From Calditerrivibrio sp. (lineage in GTDB: Bacteria; Chrysiogenota; Deferribacteres; Deferribacterales; Calditerrivibrionaceae), in the NCBI GenBank assembly GCA_020217115.1, contig JAIWOA010000107.1, positions 1-11,701 of the forward strand: DNA of 11,701 nt. Reading direction: 5' to 3'. Made by a program: the position numbers and the translations under genes. Under the pieces are notes generated by a model, which worked only from the letters and a program-made list of their open reading frames with translations, searched no databases and was not told the origin of the DNA. This document shows, piece after piece, positions 9,701 through 11,701 of the stretch; positions within the stretch are counted from its first letter, which is position 1; each line of letters opens with the position of its first letter.

Positions 9701-10176
9701 TTCTGACCCCTTATAAATTCTCCACTTTTACCACCAGATTTAGACAGTAGCATTATGTCTGAAATTGTCATCTCTTTGTCCACAGCTTTACACATATCGT
9801 ATATTGTAAGGGCAGCAATGGAGACTCCTGTTAGCGCCTCCATTTCAACTCCAGTTTTTCCAGAAAGCTTTACTGAGACTTTGATATCTATGTAAGACTC
9901 ATCGAGATTGGGTTCAAAATAGACATCAGCTCCAGTTATATTGAGGGGATGACACATAGGGATAAGGTGATGGGTATTTTTTAGCCCCATTATTGCTGCA
10001 ACCCTTGCTACACCAAAAACGTCACCTTTTTCTATATTTTTATTTAAAATTCTTGATAAGGTTTCTCTCTTCATGTAAATCTTACCACCGGCAACTGCAA
10101 CACGAAAAGTGGCTTCTTTTTCGGTTACATCCACCATTCTGCTTCTTCCTTCTTCATCGAAATGGGTAAGCTCCAT
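9697..10176 (-). CDS. moaC: Cyclic pyranopterin monophosphate synthase MoaC
   Basis: A 159-aa protein that with MoaA converts GTP to cyclic pyranopterin monophosphate, the first part of molybdenum cofactor synthesis; MoaC acts on the 3',8-cyclo-GTP made by MoaA. Opening LTHFDEEGRSRMVDV (3-17) and IPMCHPL (72-78) are diagnostic, as is GVEMEALTGVSIAALTIYDM (109-128) followed by CKAVDK. His76, Asp127, Lys130 and Lys134 match the known catalytic and substrate-binding positions. Length equals the E. coli protein. ATG 10176 has AAGGGG 5 nt upstream (10182-10187). No other moa or mog gene is in the window, so this gene is separated from the rest of its pathway. It overlaps the following amidohydrolase by 4 nt and follows ychF by 21 nt. 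Confidence 0.97.
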   Translation of the reverse strand: MELTHFDEEGRSRMVDVTEKEATFRVAVAGGKIYMKRETLSRILNKNIEKGDVFGVARVAAIMGLKNTHHLIPMCHPLNITGADVYFEPNLDESYIDIKVSVKLSGKTGVEMEALTGVSIAALTIYDMCKAVDKEMTISDIMLLSKSGGKSGEFIRGQK

Positions 10177-10197
10177 ATAATCCCCTTACATATTTAA

Positions 10198-11289
10198 CTA
10201 AACATTAAACCTAAAATATATTATATCACCATCTTTTACAATATAATCTTTCCCTTCAAGTCTTGTTTTGCCGAGCTCTTTGGCTTTTTGTAGAGATTTT
10301 AGCTCTACAAAGGTTTCATAATCGGTCACTTCTGCTCTTATGAAACCTCTTTCAATATCTGAATGTATCTTTCCTGCAGCTTTCTGTGCATTTGTTCCAT
10401 TAGTAATTGTCCATGCTCTTACCTCTTTTTCACCTGCAGTGAAGTATGTTATCAAATTTAGAAGCTTATACCCTTCCTGAATCATTGTCTCAAGACCTGA
10501 TCTCTTTAGACCTATGGCGTCTAAAAATTCCCTTGCCTCCTCCTTTTCCAGTTCTGAAATTTCAGCTTCAATTTTTGCAGATATTTTTATAGCTACAGAT
10601 CCTTCAGAGGATGCATAATCTATAACCTTTTTCACATAATCGTTATCTTCACCCAGCCCTTTTTCATCCACATTCATGACATACATTACAGGTTTTGATG
10701 TCAAAAAATTATATTCTTTTAAAAGATCTTTCTGTTCCTCGGTCAGAATCTTTCTTAACATTATACCATCAGAACCTTTCTCAAGAAGTTCACTCAAAAT
10801 ATCTACCTTCTCTTTAAGATTTTTATCACCACTTTTTGCTGCTTTTGCGTACTTATTAACAGCTTTTTCAAGTATTTCAAGATCAGAAAGAAGTAGCTCA
10901 TTATTTATAATTTCGATATCCCTTATGGGATCAATATCCCCTTCAACATGGGTTACGTCATCATCTTTGAAGCATCTGACTATGTGTGCTATTGCATCAA
11001 CTTGCCTTATATGTGTGAGGAATTGGTTTCCAAGCCCTTCCCCTTTGCTTGCCCCCTTTACAAGGCCAGCTATATCTACAAATTCTATAGTAGTGGGGGT
11101 GATCTTTTTTGGTTGTATAATGTTTGATATAAAATCTATACGATCATCTGGTACATTCACAATCCCAACATTTGGATCTATAGTGCAAAAAGGGTAATTA
11201 GCACTCTCAACATGAGCTTTTGTTAATGCATTAAAAAGTGTAGATTTACCAACATTTGGTAAGCCTACTATACCACAATTGAATCCCAT
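10198..11289 (-). CDS. ychF: Redox-linked, ribosome-binding ATPase YchF (OLA1/Obg-related)
   Basis: A 363-aa translation-factor-class P-loop protein. G1 is GLPNVGKST (9-17), followed by NYPFCTIDPN (31-40), G3 VDIAGLVKGASKGEGLGNQF (71-90) and a coiled helical insert (about 130-200). G4 is NVDE (206-209) instead of NKxD, the change that makes YchF prefer ATP. A C-terminal TGS domain follows (about 280-363; FTAGEKEVRAWTI to VKDGDIIYFRFNV). Family members bind ribosomes and affect stress responses. The frame is open further up to 11337, but ATG 11289 is chosen: AGGAGG lies 4 nt upstream, the length then equals that of E. coli YchF, and the upstream extension would lie inside the promoter. It is the first gene of the long - strand run. 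Confidence 0.97.
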   Translation of the reverse strand: MGFNCGIVGLPNVGKSTLFNALTKAHVESANYPFCTIDPNVGIVNVPDDRIDFISNIIQPKKITPTTIEFVDIAGLVKGASKGEGLGNQFLTHIRQVDAIAHIVRCFKDDDVTHVEGDIDPIRDIEIINNELLLSDLEILEKAVNKYAKAAKSGDKNLKEKVDILSELLEKGSDGIMLRKILTEEQKDLLKEYNFLTSKPVMYVMNVDEKGLGEDNDYVKKVIDYASSEGSVAIKISAKIEAEISELEKEEAREFLDAIGLKRSGLETMIQEGYKLLNLITYFTAGEKEVRAWTITNGTNAQKAAGKIHSDIERGFIRAEVTDYETFVELKSLQKAKELGKTRLEGKDYIVKDGDIIYFRFNV

Positions 11290-11293
11290 AAAG

Positions 11294-11299
11294 CCTCCT
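11294..11299 (-). promoter_or_regulatory. Consensus ribosome binding site of ychF
   Basis: On the - strand this is a perfect AGGAGG, 4 nt before ATG 11289. It is the strongest such site in the window and fixes the ychF start. Confidence 0.85.
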
Positions 11300-11308
11300 G
11301 AATCAAAA

Positions 11309-11337
11309 TTTATACAATAAAAAGTAAAACAAAGCAA
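11309..11337 (-). promoter_or_regulatory. Predicted sigma-70 promoter of ychF and the long operon
   Basis: Read on the - strand: TTGCTT (11337-11332), a 17-nt spacer, then TATAAA (11314-11309). The -10 matches 5 of 6 and the -35 matches 3 of 6 of consensus, with ideal spacing. Transcription would begin near 11302, leaving a leader of about 13 nt that still contains the AGGAGG. As no later gap exceeds 36 nt, it may drive all eleven genes. Prediction only. Confidence 0.5.
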
Positions 11338-11394
11338 TAAAATTACTTTAAATATTTATTGTTCTTTTTAAAATTCATTCATTAAGAGGTTTTC

Positions 11395-11441
11395 ATTGTA
11401 TTGGAAAAATAATATTGTATTATTTAATAAAATATTGTATT
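11395..11441 (+). repeat. Three phased ATTGTATT direct repeats in the divergent promoter region
   Basis: ATTGTATT occurs at 11395-11402, 11414-11421 and 11434-11441, with starts 19 and 20 nt apart, close to two helical turns. The last two are part of a longer AATATTGTATT (11411-11421, 11431-11441). An inverted 7-nt copy (ATTGTAT on -, 11318-11312) touches the ychF -10 box. This could be an operator for a protein binding one face of DNA; the region is AT-rich, so chance is not excluded. Confidence 0.5.
11401..11428 (+). promoter_or_regulatory. Possible sigma-70 promoter of the FlhG/MinD-like gene
   Basis: TTGGAA (11401-11406) and TTTAAT (11423-11428) are separated by 16 nt, matching consensus at 4 and 5 of 6 positions. 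A start near 11435 would give a leader of about 28 nt. The ATTGTATT repeats overlap the -35, the spacer and the start point. In such AT-rich DNA chance matches are common. Confidence 0.35.
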
Positions 11442-11462
11442 GCTAATAGTTATGGTGAGTTA

Positions 11463-11701
11463 ATGGATGATAAAACTTTAGTTATATCTGTTGCAAGTGG
11501 TAAGGGTGGAGTTGGTAAAAGCAATTTTTCCCTTAATCTCTCCCTTGCTTTAGCAGATACCGGGCGCAGCACAGCACTATTTGACGCTGACCTTTCCCTT
11601 GGTAATGCTTCATTACTATTGGGTTCCAATCCACAGAAAACTATATTAAATCTTATAGAGGACGATGTTTCTATAGATGATATAACCTTCAAATCGATCA
11701 G
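11463..11701 (+). CDS. FlhG/MinD-like (ParA superfamily) P-loop ATPase, 3' truncated
   Basis: The first 79 codons of a deviant Walker A ATPase run off the right edge. The translation opens MDDKTLVISVASGKGGVGKS, giving the signature SGKGGVGKS with the second lysine typical of MinD/ParA/Mrp proteins. It continues LNLSLALADTG and TALFDADLSLGNASLLLG, the A' box (FDADLSLGN). The phrase DADLxLGNAxLLLGxxPxxTI is closer to FlhG/FleN (flagellar number and placement control) than to MinD, whose box usually reads DxDxGLRNLD; with only the N-terminus visible this is a lean, not a call. ATG 11463 has GGTGAG (11454-11459) 3 nt upstream. The frame stays open upstream to at least a TTG at 11415, which lies in the predicted promoter. 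It is divergent from ychF. A frame on the opposite strand here is only its shadow. Confidence 0.85.
   Translation, partial: MDDKTLVISVASGKGGVGKSNFSLNLSLALADTGRSTALFDADLSLGNASLLLGSNPQKTILNLIEDDVSIDDITFKSI

Noticed and set aside
11401..11421. Sigma-54 type promoter (TGG...TTG) before the FlhG-like gene
   Set aside because: Spacing from TGG to TTG is 13 rather than 11 nt and the GC of the -12 element is missing, so it does not fit.
11450..11692. 80-aa open frame on the - strand at the right edge
   Set aside because: It is antisense to the clear FlhG/MinD-like ATPase on +, whose Walker A motif is unmistakable; the - frame has no recognisable motif.

Overview
This is a low-GC bacterial chromosome segment, very densely coded. 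Several features point to a Gram-negative (diderm) bacterium: a LolC/E-LolD lipoprotein export pair, murB, and an FlhG/MinD-like ATPase. Low GC, frequent AGA/AGG codons, and the mix of families would fit a member of the Deferribacterota (Calditerrivibrio or Deferribacter type). That placement is an impression from composition and protein flavour, not a demonstrated identification.

Layout. Left edge, + strand: the 3' part of a hybrid sensor histidine kinase, with the ATPase domain followed by a C-terminal receiver. Its stop codon overlaps the stop codon of murB, which runs the other way. From 11289 down to 821, eleven genes lie head to tail on the - strand: ychF, moaC, a nitrilase-type amidohydrolase, nadE, guaB, guaA, lolC/E, lolD, a TRIC/UPF0126 membrane protein, an MTAP-family phosphorylase and murB. 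No gap exceeds 36 nt and four junctions overlap, so the run reads like one long housekeeping operon. The right edge is a divergent 173-bp promoter region, followed on + by the 5' part of a MinD/FlhG-like P-loop ATPase that runs off the window.

How the genes fit together. guaB and guaA convert IMP to XMP to GMP. The nitrilase-like protein and NadE are translationally coupled and look like the glutaminase and synthetase halves of a glutamine-dependent NAD synthetase encoded as two genes; NAD+ is also the cofactor of GuaB. The MTAP-family enzyme has residues that suggest 6-oxopurine use (methylthioinosine to hypoxanthine), which could feed purine salvage towards IMP. lolC/E and lolD sort lipoproteins to the outer membrane, murB makes a peptidoglycan precursor, moaC acts in molybdenum cofactor synthesis and ychF is a translation-associated ATPase.

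Nothing here is clearly a new system. The points most worth a second look are the two-gene NAD synthetase, the probable substrate specificity of the phosphorylase, the repeated ATTGTATT motif in the divergent promoter region, and the unusual breadth of the 11-gene run. No tRNA, rRNA, CRISPR array, insertion sequence or prophage gene was seen, and there is no gene-free stretch over 300 bases.
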